A stretch of DNA of 64,000 nucleotides from the NCBI GenBank assembly GCA_013398955.1, contig VWPU01006178.1:1-64000 (forward strand). Reading direction: 5' to 3'. Numbering within the stretch: the stretch's first letter is position 1; each line of letters opens with the position of its first letter. The position numbers were made by a program, and so were the translations under genes. Under the pieces are notes generated by a model that made no database searches, had not been told where the DNA came from, and saw only the letters and a list, made by a program, of their open reading frames with translations. Positions 11,839 through 23,000 of the stretch are shown in pieces. This DNA comes from Callaeas wilsoni (taxonomy: Eukaryota > Chordata > Aves > Passeriformes > Callaeidae).

Positions 11839-11860
11839 TGTGTAATTAACTGACAGTTAA
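11839..11860. repeat. Direct repeat copy 1 with an inner palindrome
   Basis: The 22-bp copy carries ATTAACTGACAGTTAAT at 11845-11861, a palindrome with one central base. It contains a homeodomain core (TAATTA), a MEIS-like TGACAG and MYB-like AACTG/CAGTT half sites. Copy 2, 121 bases downstream, differs at one position. Confidence 0.75.
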
Positions 11861-11959
11861 TATAGGTTCTGTTTAGTGTTCAGAAAGCACAATAGTGGAA
11901 GCTGCCCAAAAGGAACAAAGTAATGAAACTCCTTTGACAAGTTAAACTCTAAAGCCAAC

Positions 11960-11981
11960 TGTGTAATTATCTGACAGTTAA
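11960..11981. repeat. Direct repeat copy 2
   Basis: This copy is 22 bp and differs from copy 1 at 11839-11860 by one A-to-T change. The change breaks the perfect palindrome and creates TTATCT, a GATA-type core on the other strand, beside TGACAG. It lies just before a G-run (AAGGGGGGAGGGGAGGG). Confidence 0.75.
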
Positions 11982-12184
11982 AGGGGGGAGGGGAGGGCCG
12001 GGCTCAGTATTTATGAGACCAAAGGAATTCCTGCGCCTGAACAATGGGGACAGATACTGACAATAATCATAACAGCTACACAAAATATTTGTTTGTGCAA
12101 GCCTGCCTTTCAAGTGAATAATGATCGGTTTAAGGGTCAGAGGAAGCTTTGCTGTTTTGGAGCGCCCGTTCTCCAGATTCCCGG

Positions 12185-12615
12185 GGCTGGGGCCTCTGTG
12201 CTGGGCTGGGGCTGGAGGTGGAGCTGGGGCAGGGGCTGCGGCCAGGAATAGGGCTGGAGCTGGGACTGGGACTGGGAATAGGGCTGGAGCTAGCACTGGG
12301 ACTGGGACTGGGACTGGGAATAGGGCTGGAGCTAGGACTGGGGCTGGGACTGGGACTGGGAATAGGGCTGGAGCTAGGACTGGGACTGGGACTGGGGCTG
12401 GGACTGGGACTGGGACTGGGACTGGGANNNNGGGACTGGGACTGGGGCTGGAGCTGGGACTGGGACTGGGACTGGAGCTGGGGGTGGGGCTGGGGCTGGA
12501 GCTGGGTCAGGGGCTCGAACTGGGGCTGGGGCAGGGGCTGGAGCTGGGGCTGAGGCTGGGGCAGGGGCTGGGGGACAAGGGCTGGGACTGGGGCAGGGGC
12601 TGGAGCTGGGCTCAG
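12185..12615 (+). repeat. G-rich hexanucleotide minisatellite
   Basis: A long array of GGGACT/GGGGCT hexamers occupies this stretch. In the left half the marker GGAATAGGGCTGGAGCT recurs at 12245, 12275, 12317 and 12359, spaced 30, 42 and 42 bases, so every spacing is a whole number of hexamers. The right half is more degenerate (GGGGCTGGAGCTGGG, GGGGCAGGGGCTGG). The + strand has runs of three or more G every few bases and should form G-quadruplexes. All frames are open across it because the unit is a multiple of three, giving simple repeated peptides; these are not genes. The right flank is a normal unique sequence. Confidence 0.95.
12428..12431. other. Assembly gap (NNNN) inside the minisatellite
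   Basis: Four N bases sit between GGGA and GGGACT in the cleanest part of the hexamer array. The array length in this window is therefore not reliable. Confidence 0.97.
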
Positions 12616-12639
12616 TGCTGCCGGGGCTATGGGACATAA

Positions 12640-15600
12640 ATCAGATTAATGAGACCACCGCTGGGAAAGTCACGTTGGCACGAAAGGGCCACAGCCTGGT
12701 CTGCATGAGGGATTATATTGGCAAAACTTGATCCACCCGGGCAGGCATTCACGTGTAATGTTGTCCCGCTACCAAACTCTTCACTTTTCCAGCACAGTTA
12801 TAAACATTGCTGTTTACACAGTGACACAGACCTTCTGTCAGAATAAGCCTTGTGTTGGTTAACACCGAGACAATCTAGGGTCTCACTCACTGATCCTCTG
12901 CTGCAACACCATAAACTGTTCTCCATGAATACACTGTCCCAGGATGCAACGTTTCACTACAGGAGTTGCCCACCTGGCATCATTTTGAAATCTTCTGCAT
13001 GACGATCACAGTAAACAAGGAAGAAAATGTCATACTAATGTTAGAGTTTGACCCATATTATTTCGGAAAAGGATATACTCTGTCATTTTTCTCTTGGTGG
13101 TGTTAAGGGGAGAGTTACTGATTGTTAATGTTCACAAAGAGGGAGTTCTATTGCTGAAACGAGCCCTGTGGTAGGTATTGAAGTCCTAAAGAGATGATCA
13201 GGGTGTTGGGAATGTCAGAGTAGGTCCTTTCAGAGTCTTTAGAGTGGCAATTTTTGGACTGAAGGCTGTTTAATATTACTTGTGATTTCATCACCCTGCG
13301 AGTATGGGGACTTCTGTTTAAATATTGTATGAATTGTCAATGCATAAGTAATGCTTTAGGGTTTTTTGTGAACTGAGAACCACAAGGTATTAAATGTCAG
13401 ACTAAATAAGGCTGAGAATGTCTCCATGAGATGGGCAAAAAAGAGAAACATGACAGCCCTGCAAATTTTAAAAAGTGTACGCGTATACAGCATATAAATG
13501 CAGATGAAGTAGCTTGTTGAAAGAACACTGCTACATGTTTTTCTTTCCTCTTGTCTTCTGTTGACTTCCCATTGACCTTTTCCTTTCCAACAGAGTAAGA
13601 CTTTGGGGACATGTAGCAATGATGGCTAGGGCTTCTCATTTGAGCTGTCTCTGATGTAAATGATTTCCCGACAGATAGCACTGATCACATCTTGTTGGAC
13701 ATGCTCACAGCAGGGAAGAAAAATTGTCTGTGGTGTTTGTGGGGCTCAGTGAAGGCCCAGGCAAGGAAAGAATTAGGATGACGTAGGGAGCTGTGAGGTT
13801 AGGCATGGGAGGGTAGGTAATTTGATGGAGGATTCAGTTAAATGGGGTGGTCAAATATTCAAGCAGTATCAGGAACTTGTGGCAATGGGAGACTAGCAAG
13901 TCTGTGTGGGCAGAGGCATGCACAAGTTATCTACTTTTTGTCATTGTGGTAAATAATGAACTGAATATGGTATGGCTGGAAAATCTCTAGGTGTGTCAAC
14001 AGAGGACTAGGCAAACACAAGGAAAGTATTGCAACTGTACATGGTCTTTCTGAAACTGCTGCAGAAGGAGAATATTGTACCGAGTTTGGATACTCGTTTT
14101 GCCAAAGGAAAATACTAGCAAAGTAGAAGAACAGAAAACAGCTATAAAAATGTGTGAATGACTAAAAATCCTAATTATTTAATTTATCTAAAAGAAGCTT
14201 AAGACCATCCAAAATAATCAATTTAGTTGAGATATTTTAATCTCTCAGACAAATACTTAACAAGAATCAACATCTGGAAATCGAAAGTGTCAAATCCAGA
14301 AAAAAAATCATACATTTAAAAAAATGTAGCATAGGAAGACATTACACAAGAGTGCAAGGTTGCATAGGGGTGATGTGGCTTGGCTTTTGGTTTTAAATCA
14401 ACAGGTCTGTCATAACTAAGAAATAGGCCAGAGGGAATGGGAGAAGGGTGCCACTACAAAGTTATCCAGCTTGTAGGATGAAGGGGCGTTGACTAGATCA
14501 CTGTGTTTTCCCCTCAGCATTTATATATATGAGAGAATGAAGTAAAGAGGAGCTGAGGAGAGAGTGAGAAGTGGAGAGATGCATATATAGCAGCTTGCAG
14601 ATTCTGCTGAAGCACAACAGATCTCTGGAATCCTGGCCCTGAGGATGTTGGCCTGCTGTGCCTTTGGCAAGTCATGATGTCTTGCAAGGATTTTAATTCC
14701 CCAGGCATCCTTTGATTATCTTATCTACTTGAAATGAAGTCGTAAGAGTGCTGCTTCTGAAAAAAACAGTTGAACTCTCACAAGCAGGTTTTATTGCAAT
14801 ACAAAAAGAGAACAAAACCAGACAACTTTAACATGATTAGTGTCTCACTTCCAAATCACATCCCTGTCTGGTTTCTGAGTCTTCTTGCAAAAAATTTAGG
14901 ATCAATTTTAAAGACTTGCACTGATACAACAATTAAAATTACTCAGCTGAGAAATGCAGAGTATAAGAGAAAGTAATAGCAGGTACTGGAAGAGCTGTCA
15001 GCAGGCAACAGTGTGACAAAGGAACTGACTATGTTAGCTTTAATTGTGTTAGATTATTTTATTCTTCACAACATATTTTCTTACTACAATACAGAGACAT
15101 TTCAAATTCACATGATCTAAAGAATTTCCCTTGGACATACTGTTAGAGCTGCCCTTTTCCACAAAATGCACAGAAAAGTCAGACAAGAGGAAGAGAAGGC
15201 TTCAAGCACGATGTTTGGTAATTCATTTCTACCTTCACTGCTCACTTGTTAGTGCATCGTACTTTCTCTCTCACTTTTACCTGCTTTCCAATTTAATCTG
15301 ATCCAAACAAATTATACAGGAACAGTCATTTTCGTTTGGGTCTTGTTCGCTGAGATACTTAGCAAACAATCAACTGACGAACAAGATAAGGACAGCAAAA
15401 GAAAGCTAAGCTTTTGTTTAGATAGTGGGATCACAGATAAAGACTTAAGCAGGCCTGCATAAACTCAAGAAGCAGTGATATTATCTTTGAAGCTGTGGCA
15501 CTGTGGTTGCATTTACTTGCTATACGTGCTCCTGAAGGCTAATTTAAAAATAATTTGAAATGTACACAGTCCAAACTTTTTTTCCCCCCCCTTGTTTGAG

Positions 15601-15984
15601 AGAGGTAGTCTGAAAGGTTTATTATTTGCTTTTGAGCCTTTGTGGCTTTAATCTGGAAAAAGCAAAGCGAAAGAACTAACCTCCCCCCCTCTCCCCCGAA
15701 GAAAAAACCAAACCCCAAAACATAGAAATCATCACCTGAAATGACAGGACAAGAGGAAACAGAAAAGAAAAAAAGGTACAGTATGGAAGCCACTCTTCTC
15801 ATTAGGACTCAGTTTTATTAGTGGTGTTGGAGACCTGGTAACATGACTATAAATGTACCAATTCTATGGAAAAAAACCACCATAGACAAAAAGCTTTTCT
15901 TTCGAGTCAAATATTTCAAAGCACTTAATGAACATTAGCAAAATAAGCTTCATAGCTTCCCTGCGGAGTAAGTAGGAAAGATTA
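12640..15984. other. Anonymous sequence, no gene seen
   Basis: Mixed-composition DNA with no recognised repeat family or coding exon. Strong acceptor-like tracts end at 13592 (TTTTCCTTTCCAACAG) and 14517 (TGTTTTCCCCTCAG), but every frame stops soon after. Homopolymer-rich stretches occur at 15578-15592 (T and C runs) and 15680-15720. Confidence 0.55.
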
Positions 15985-16125
15985 AACCCCCCTCACGGAT
16001 GGGCAAATGGAGTTAAAAGAGCTCAGGTGAGTGGCCTGAGGTGAAGCAGCAGCTCCTGCAGGGTGGAGGATGGAACCCTGACCTCCTGACACAGCCTCTG
16101 CTCCCTAACCACGGGACCTGCACCT
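15985..16125 (+). repeat. Ancient MIR/L2-type repeat fragment
   Basis: The order of blocks follows the common old vertebrate repeat: GGGCAAATGGAGTTAAAAGAG, then AGTGGCCTGAGGTGAAGCAGC, GTGGAGGATGGAACCCTGAC, CTCCTGACACAGCCTCTGCTC and CCTAACCACGGGACC. These correspond to the 'aaactgaggcacagagag ... ggtcacacagc ... gaacccaggtctcctgac ... tctaaccactagg' pattern of MIR and related elements. It is well decayed. I cannot tell MIR from a close relative by eye. Confidence 0.6.
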
Positions 16126-16664
16126 TCTACAACTGTCGATGTAGAGTAACAGTCTCTGGATGGAACCCGTAGGAAACTGCAGTCTCTGAAGACGTTTGTT
16201 TGGCCCTTTTCACTAGCACTGCAGTCATATGTGATTGTTTTGGGAAAGCATGGTCTCATTTAAAATACATTGAAAACTGTAACTATTCATATATTCTGTG
16301 AGAAAATACATTTATACAGTTAGAATACAACCAAATATTTAACTTGATGAATTAAACAAATATTCTGTTTGATGAATATAAGCTTCACTAGCAGATTTTG
16401 CTAAGAAGACATATTTGAATGTTGTTCTAACATATATACAATATATATTTGTAAAAAATGTTGCTGGAATATATATTTTGTTATAAATATGTCCTCAAAT
16501 GATATTTAAATATGGATTTAAGGATTTTTTTTTAAAATGTGAGCAACTTATAACTTGAGCCTGCAGATTCTCCATGTCAGAGAAACAGGCTTTTTGTAAA
16601 GTATTTTTGGGATGGCTTTGTGTATCTAAGGAATTGTTTCTTTCCTTTTGTTTGTGTCATACAG
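16126..16664. other. AT-rich sequence
   Basis: The stretch 16265-16540 is very AT-rich, with ATATATAC/ATATATTT runs near 16430-16485. No gene is seen; a strong acceptor ends it at 16664. Confidence 0.6.
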
Positions 16665-16795
16665 AAGCTTTAAACCACCACTTATACAATTATCACTGGG
16701 CAATAAGAAAGCTGAAATTTCCTGTAGACAATCTAAAGAGTGGATATACATGCCAAGAACTACACCGATTGAAGCCTTATGCTGACTGCAAATGA
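16665..16795 (+). other. Candidate terminal coding exon, 42 codons
   Basis: An excellent acceptor precedes the segment: a long pyrimidine tract (TTTCTTTCCTTTTGTTTGTG then TCATACAG). The frame that starts with two bases of a split codon stays open for 42 codons and ends with a stop at 16793-16795. The peptide begins ALNHHLYNYHWAIRKLKFPV and ends LHRLKPYADCK; it has many charged and aromatic residues and no recognised domain. No poly(A) signal lies close after it. It could be the last coding exon of a + strand transcript, or an accident. Confidence 0.25.
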
Positions 16796-18026
16796 ACAGT
16801 CCTGGTCACTGCACTGTCTGTGGACACAGGTGTTCACATGTTTTTAAAGATCTATGAAAAGAAAAGTTGTGCTTATCTGCTCTTTTACCTCTTCAGAAGA
16901 TCAAAGCAGAAGAAAATGTAAAACTTTCCCAATGTTTTATGCCACAAAACTCAAGGATGGAAATGTGAAATTTGGCTGCTGAGAAGCAGATGGGTGTGAT
17001 TGATCAATATAACACAAAAACAGAGAAGGAAGAAAAAGGAAAAGTTCAAGGCATTCTGAGGGAATAAAGTGTGACTCTTGTGCAGTGGAATGAGAGAAAC
17101 TAACAAAAGAATTCCATGTAAGATAAAGACTACAACAGCCATGTTTTAAACAGGCAGGTGCTATCAGATGGGGACAGGAAAGGAGGAGAAGGAGAATCTA
17201 CTGAACGTCAGAAAAGTCAAACATCAAGCGAGGAGGTGAAGTGAAATTTGAGCCACCAGAAAAAGTCATGCTGTAGAAATATTAGAGGGAAAGCAGTAAT
17301 ATATTTTATCTGTAGTTTGAAAGTGTGGAGCAAAGGATGGGGGTAAGCTGAGGAAGAAATGAAATTTCAAAGGGAAGAAAAAATTCCTAAATCCAATCTT
17401 GATCTGGCTCCAGGTTTCACACATCCTCTGGAGTTTTGCTGAGCTTACAAAGGGAGGAGCCATTAAAGACTGAGTTCAGATTCAGTCACACTAAAGATAC
17501 AAGGTTTTGGGTTGACACCATCTTAAAAGAAAACCCCATATAAAACAGCTTGGAGTTAGGTCTGTATAGGGGCCAAAATATAGAATATTATGGTGATTGA
17601 TATTTGTTTGGGAGTCAAATTTGTTCTGCATGAAAAAGCCAGGGAAAGGGTTCCTCTTCTCTGATTCACTGAACAGAAGGTAATTGAAAGATCTCTTTAT
17701 GGCAGGATTTACAACCCCTGAGCCTCAGTCGTTTTGAGCTAAATAATAATGCATTTGCATCGTAAGTGTATCTAATTTGAATTTCGCTTCCTGCCTAAAC
17801 ACTTTGAAAAGATGCATGCCTTGAGGTGTCTGCCTGAATAAAATTCCTGTGGAACTGAGGCTAACAAATAAAGTATGTCGTGGTGTGTTAGAATCTGCTC
17901 TGCCCTGGAGAATAGCTCCCCTGATAAACTGTCTGATTTATAATGACAACTGCTCCCACTGTTGTATACAAGTATACCTTACAGTAATGGGGAATTAAAG
18001 AGGCTTTCATGTGAAGCAAATATTTA
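16796..18026. other. Purine-skewed sequence, then a possible conserved block
   Basis: The stretch 16930-17480 is strongly A/G-rich on +. Around 17740-17900 the sequence contains an octamer-type ATGCATTTGCAT and a mixed, non-repetitive composition of the sort often seen in conserved non-coding elements. No coding exon was recognised. Confidence 0.4.
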
Positions 18027-18082
18027 GCTTTGAAGTCAGTGGGAGCTGAGAGAGCCCAGCACCTCACAGGATTAGTCCCTCG
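18027..18082. repeat. Ancient amniote interspersed-repeat fragment
   Basis: CTTTGAAGTCAGTGGGAGCT, then CCCAGCACCTCACAGGATTAG, follows the recurrent old amniote pattern 'gacttcaatgggag ... ctcagcacctctcaggatcagg'. It is the better-kept relative of 7203-7250. Family name not certain. Confidence 0.42.
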
Positions 18083-19942
18083 GGAATTAACCTTTTCACC
18101 TTACTATAGAAGAAAGATGAAATTTTAAGACAGGATTTTAATGGTGTGAGCACACAAAGTAATAGGAAGGATGAGAATTCATAACAGTGAATTACCTTCA
18201 ACTGACACGGGGATAGTTCTATAAGACTACATGACTTTCTCAGCACCTTATCCCTGCTAAGACTGACACAGAATTAGTTTTCATGGAAAATGTAGCTTTA
18301 TGGTCCTTTGTCAGAAGCTTGATCACATAATATAAGAGCTTCAGGAGGGGACTTTATGTTGTTTAAGTTGCTGTATTAACTAACTCATCAGCACCACATC
18401 AACTGTGCGAAAGTAAGAACAGTTTTTAGGTTTTCCTGTGAGAAGCTTTCCATCTGCTCTTTACCTTCTGTTCAGTGTTTGAATTGGCAAAAGTGACCAT
18501 GGAAATCCAACTCATTCTGCAATTTCTTGGTCAAAAGTGAACACATTTTTTTCCAGGTATTCTTTTGTTGATGATGATATTAAAAGTGACTTTTAAATTG
18601 GCTGTTGTGAAACAAACAGAATCTGCCATTGAGGGAGAAGACAAACTGCTTATAATTAGTTCTGGCAGCTGGAGGATGGCACTCCTGCTGTTTCTGCTGC
18701 TGGCACTGTCAAGTACATCATGTCACAATGCATGAATTATCTGAGGTCAGCTCTTCAACACACCCAAATTGCTACCAATTATTAATTAATTAGTATCATT
18801 ATGGGACTGCCTTAAGGGCCTTATCAGTTCCCTTGAAACAAATAAAGTGACTAGGAAAGAAAATGCAGTAGAAGTGATTAGTGGTAAGTAAAAAAGTAAT
18901 TCTAAGGACAACATTATATGAGCCTAATCTTGCAAGATACTTACTGATCCCCACCTGATCTCCAATGCTCTCCTCATCACATCCAAGTGCATTTGAATTA
19001 CATGGGAATATAAATCACCTGTTACATGTTAATGTATTTTTCATGACTAAAATTTTGCTATTTGAACATTACTGTTCAACTGTGTTCTTTTGTGTTTCTT
19101 TACCTGCTCTTCCTCTGAAAGCTTCACCTACCATACTTTAGGAGCTGTGTCTCATAAGATGTGTAGTTATAATGCTAAATAATGCTATAGCTAGCATTTT
19201 GTCTTCTGAATTAACCTGGAGAACTTAATACTGCAAAGCTTCCAGTGCAATGCAAAAGTTAAGTAACTTAGAATGGGGTTTAAAAGAAAACATGCAATGA
19301 GGGGGGAAGAAAGATGCAGTTTATTATCTGGTGATTACAGGTTAAGAATGAGTGAGACAGAAAGTTGCTAATTCTGCCTGAGGGCCACTTTAGGATCCAA
19401 ATTCCCTATTTATGGAAAAAACCTCACCTTGTCAGCATATACTGCATTCATTGTAACTGTGCACAAATGATTACATATCTAAAGCACATGCCTTCTGCCA
19501 TGACCTTGGGTTGGGCAGAGTAAAGGATGTGCAAACTTTGTCAGATTGTGATAGCTTAGTATCATCCAAGTTTTCCAGAAGTCTCCAGTCGTTGTAAAGT
19601 GCTAATTATAAAATTTCTAAACATATGAGATGATGATGACTAAAAATATAGTGAGTTAGGCAGTATGGGACCAGAGAAATGCGGAGATTCTCTGGCTATG
19701 TGCTGATTGTATGCTCCCTCTCTGCAGAAAAGTCTGTCTGATAAAATGTCCATCAATTGATGCAGAATGAAGATGAAAACATATTTGATTGATGGACATT
19801 AATAAGGAGTCAGCAGATAGTTCTTTAGCTCAAGAAAGAGTTATATGTGTTTTTAGGAGATAAACACCAGGATTTTTTCCTGAAAGTATGTTGTAGTCTA
19901 AACCACAGGAAACAGATATTTGTAACTGTATAATTTTTCTAG
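18083..19942. other. Anonymous sequence with a long hairpin
   Basis: No gene is seen. A TAATTA-rich run (ATTATTAATTAATTAG) lies at 18778-18793. A 13-bp inverted repeat lies at 19745-19800 (listed separately). Confidence 0.5.
19745..19800. repeat. 13-bp inverted repeat, 30-nt loop
   Basis: AATGTCCATCAAT at 19745-19757 is perfectly complementary to ATTGATGGACATT at 19788-19800, with 30 bases between. The stem is too short for a typical microRNA precursor. It could be a binding-site pair or chance. Confidence 0.8.
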
Positions 19943-20021
19943 AGTTTGTCACTGGAATACCAGAGAACCAGTGTTTCAGATAAACTCAGCACCCACCTAG
20001 ACAGGAAAGTTTACCCACCAG
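19943..20021 (+). other. Candidate internal coding exon, 79 nt
   Basis: The acceptor (GTATAATTTTTCTAG) and the donor (CCACCAG|GTAAGTGAG) are both strong. Only the frame starting at the first base is open throughout: 26 codons reading SLSLEYQRTSVSDKLSTHLD then RKVYPP, leaving one base at the donor. The other frames stop. The peptide is polar with no recognised domain. Its outgoing phase (1) fits the next strong candidate exon on + at 41266-41371, which needs two bases to complete the codon, though 21 kb separates them. Confidence 0.3.
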
Positions 20022-23000
20022 GTAAGTGAGACTTAACGTTTCAAATGTTCTTGGCACACAGCAGATCCCAGAGCAGAGCACATGGGGAGGGATTTTCTTC
20101 TGTCAAGAGGCGCTGAATTCTTGAAGATCGGCCACTTATTTTGGCACAGAAAGAGTTCACGTCTTCCTAAAACACTTCCTAAGGGCCTCAATTCTGCATA
20201 TGGGAATAAGGCGTTAAGAAATTAGAGCAATGCAGTAGGTGACTGCCATCTCTGTTTTTAGGTCTTCTTTTTGCATGTTTTGCCACAAAACTTCAATGAC
20301 AACTCTGTGCTATTCTGTTTTAAATACTTTCCATAATGTTTCTAGGAAACAAGTAAGGAAAAAGAGCTAATTTCAGACATAAGTGATTTAAACCATGGGT
20401 GTTCATTATTGTTTCAAAGCAGCTGTCTCAGTGAGGCTTTTAAAAAATATATTGCCACTATTATATGTAATTGCTGTAATTGTATTTTGGGTCCGTAATG
20501 AATGAGGAGGTTTATCAACACGTACTCTTTCTTCAAATGCACCACAATCATGATGAATATAGTAATAAGCAAAGAATGCCACAGAAGAAAGGAAATGAGA
20601 GTTCTGGAGAGAATAAGAAGGAAAAAAAAAGGAATTTTTCCAACTAAGAAAACACCGTTTCCCGTATGGATTACAGTTTTCAAAAATTTGATCTGCTTTA
20701 TCATGTCCCTAAAAATGTGGCTCTTCTAATGCATACAATAGCGAAAATGTCAGTCATGCTATTTATTCCCTCCATCCCCAAATCTACCTCCTTTGTTGGT
20801 TTATCATTTAATTACTACTTTTTAACTTGAATGATGTTTTTGCTTAGCTAGGATAGTAAGGATTGAGTCAGGACTTCAGCATAGGGCCTGGTAAGGTCAG
20901 TAAATAAAAGGGCCTAATATATAATTTTGCCATTCTTCTATCCAGTTTTGCTCTTCCAGTTTTCAATTTAATTGCTCTTCAGTCATGCTTATGCCCTAGG
21001 ATGCATTTCCAGGGAGCAGTTAGACTTACAAATGGTTGATTTGACCTGACTGTTGGGAATTATATCACCTGAGACATTTCATGACAAAGAAATGTCCCAG
21101 TGGTTGTAGATACAGTCTTATAAACAACATCTTCTATAACAAATTAATTAATTACTCTAAAGAACATAGTTTCTGTGCTACATTTGAATTTCTTCTGAAA
21201 TACATGTATGAGCAGTTCAGAAGGTATCCTCCATCAGCAAAATTGCACTGTCAATTGTTCGTATGCACGTATCAGACAAAAGAGAGTAGGTGTTTCTGAG
21301 AATTGGTGACATCAGGCTTGAAACTATAATGTCAACACAGTCTTCCTAAATAACCTGCACAAACAGACGAGATTTTCACTCCATGAGCTGTATCCGATCT
21401 CCAGTATGATGATGCAATATCTAAAGCTACTTTTTACAATATTTCAGTGGAAGAATACATTCTCTTGTGAGTTTACTCACAACACAAAAGGGTTTTCTAC
21501 AAGCATCTGTTGCCCAAAACAATCTTACAGAGATTTTCTTTATGTTGTGAGAAACACCACAGGAGAATGAAGAATTTTTTGGTGGTTTTTGTAGAATCTG
21601 GACATTCATAATAAACAGTTCTGAATAGACAGTCATCTCTGCCTTATGTTGTTTTGTGACTGAGAGTGCAAACAACTCTCTTAGTCTTTCCTGTGAATTA
21701 GGATTCCTTTTCCTCATGTTCCCATTGTATAGCCCTCTGAAGAAACCATCTAATCTTTATGCCTCCTTTTGGGAGATGTTTCCAGAACAGCCTTTGGACA
21801 CCAGTGTGATGCAGAATGTGCCAAACTGCACCTCGCCATGATCACGTTTGGGTGAGAACACTCCGGGCCCTGGGATTCATGGCCAATTCCTGCAGACAAA
21901 GGCAGACTAAGGAAAAAGCCTTATGATGTTCCTGTGGTTTTGAGGTGACACATCAGGCATGCTTTGTCTTCTACAGCACTGTGTACATTGTACCACAAGT
22001 AACAGATCCAGACATGAGAGCTAACCTGCTACTGATAAGACCAATATTAAATTACTTTCAGAGAAGACAGAGGAAGACTCACAAGAAACATACTTCAAGT
22101 CCTGTTTTGGTTTATTTTTCCCCTGCATCAGATGCAATGAAGTCAACTTATTAGAACAAGTATAAGGTCTACCTTTTTCCTCAAGGAAAGAGCTTTCACA
22201 TAATCCACAACTGAGTGGAAATTAAAAATACGTGTTAACTTTCAGAAATAGTAACTAATAGGTAAAATAGCATTTTTTTCAGATTATGTTTTACCATTAG
22301 CAGGACTATGTCATGCAGTTTAAGGCCTCAAATTATATTTCATGTTTTTGAAAGACAGTAGGAATGGAAATACTGTCATGATCCCTGCTCATTATAAAGG
22401 GAAATGTTTTGCATTTGAACATTCTCTTTCAGTGCTTTGAGCCCAGCTAATCCTCTATGAGTTCCTGAGGACCAGACTATGAACCAGCCAGAAAAGAGCT
22501 ATAAAAAGAAGTAACATGGATGTCTCTGTTTTCCATTTGCCTTTAATTCAAGTGGAAGGTAATAATAAGAAAATTGGATTAAAAAATGTTTTGGACTCAA
22601 TTCTGTCTGGCATTTGGGGCTCTTTGTACAGGCATACACTAAATTGTACCTTCCCCAAAATCTTCAGACCACAGTTCACCCTAGCAGAGCTCATGGCACA
22701 ATTCTCAGGCAGCACACTTGGGCCAGAAACATGCTCTTTAGGGCATGTACAGTCTTGTTTGTCTCTGCTCTATGTAGTCTTTTTATACTGGAATCTTTTC
22801 ATATCAGTGTGCATGGCCACACTGGTTGTCCCTACAGCTGCTCCTGTCAGCTGTGCCAAATGAGCTCAGTGTTCTCACAGAGGTGGCCTAAAATGGTACC
22901 ACCACATTGTCACCTGGAGCTTTAATTCTTTGAGGCCTTTCAAACTCCTTTTTGGGTGTCTAGAGACAAAGAGATTAATAAAAATGATCTGCAACTGTGA

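Larger units (their letters stand above)
11266..11981. promoter_or_regulatory. Candidate enhancer-like motif cluster
   Basis: The stretch is dense in homeodomain-type cores: TTTAATTACATTTACTCAG near 11254, ATTATTTAAATCCAATGACTC near 11320, TAATTAAC near 11843 and TAATTATC near 11963. It also has a near-palindromic GCCGGGATCCCCGGCC at 11281-11296 and the duplicated motif at 11839-11860 and 11960-11981. There is no coding frame with support; a weak exon-like 49-mer at 11769-11817 is open in one phase. Binding and conservation cannot be judged from one sequence. Confidence 0.3.

Noticed and set aside
12121..12639. Long open frames on both strands rich in Gly-Thr, Gly-Leu and Pro-Ala repeats
   Set aside because: They follow from a hexamer array whose unit is a multiple of three, so stops are absent by construction; the peptide is pure repeat and crosses an N gap.
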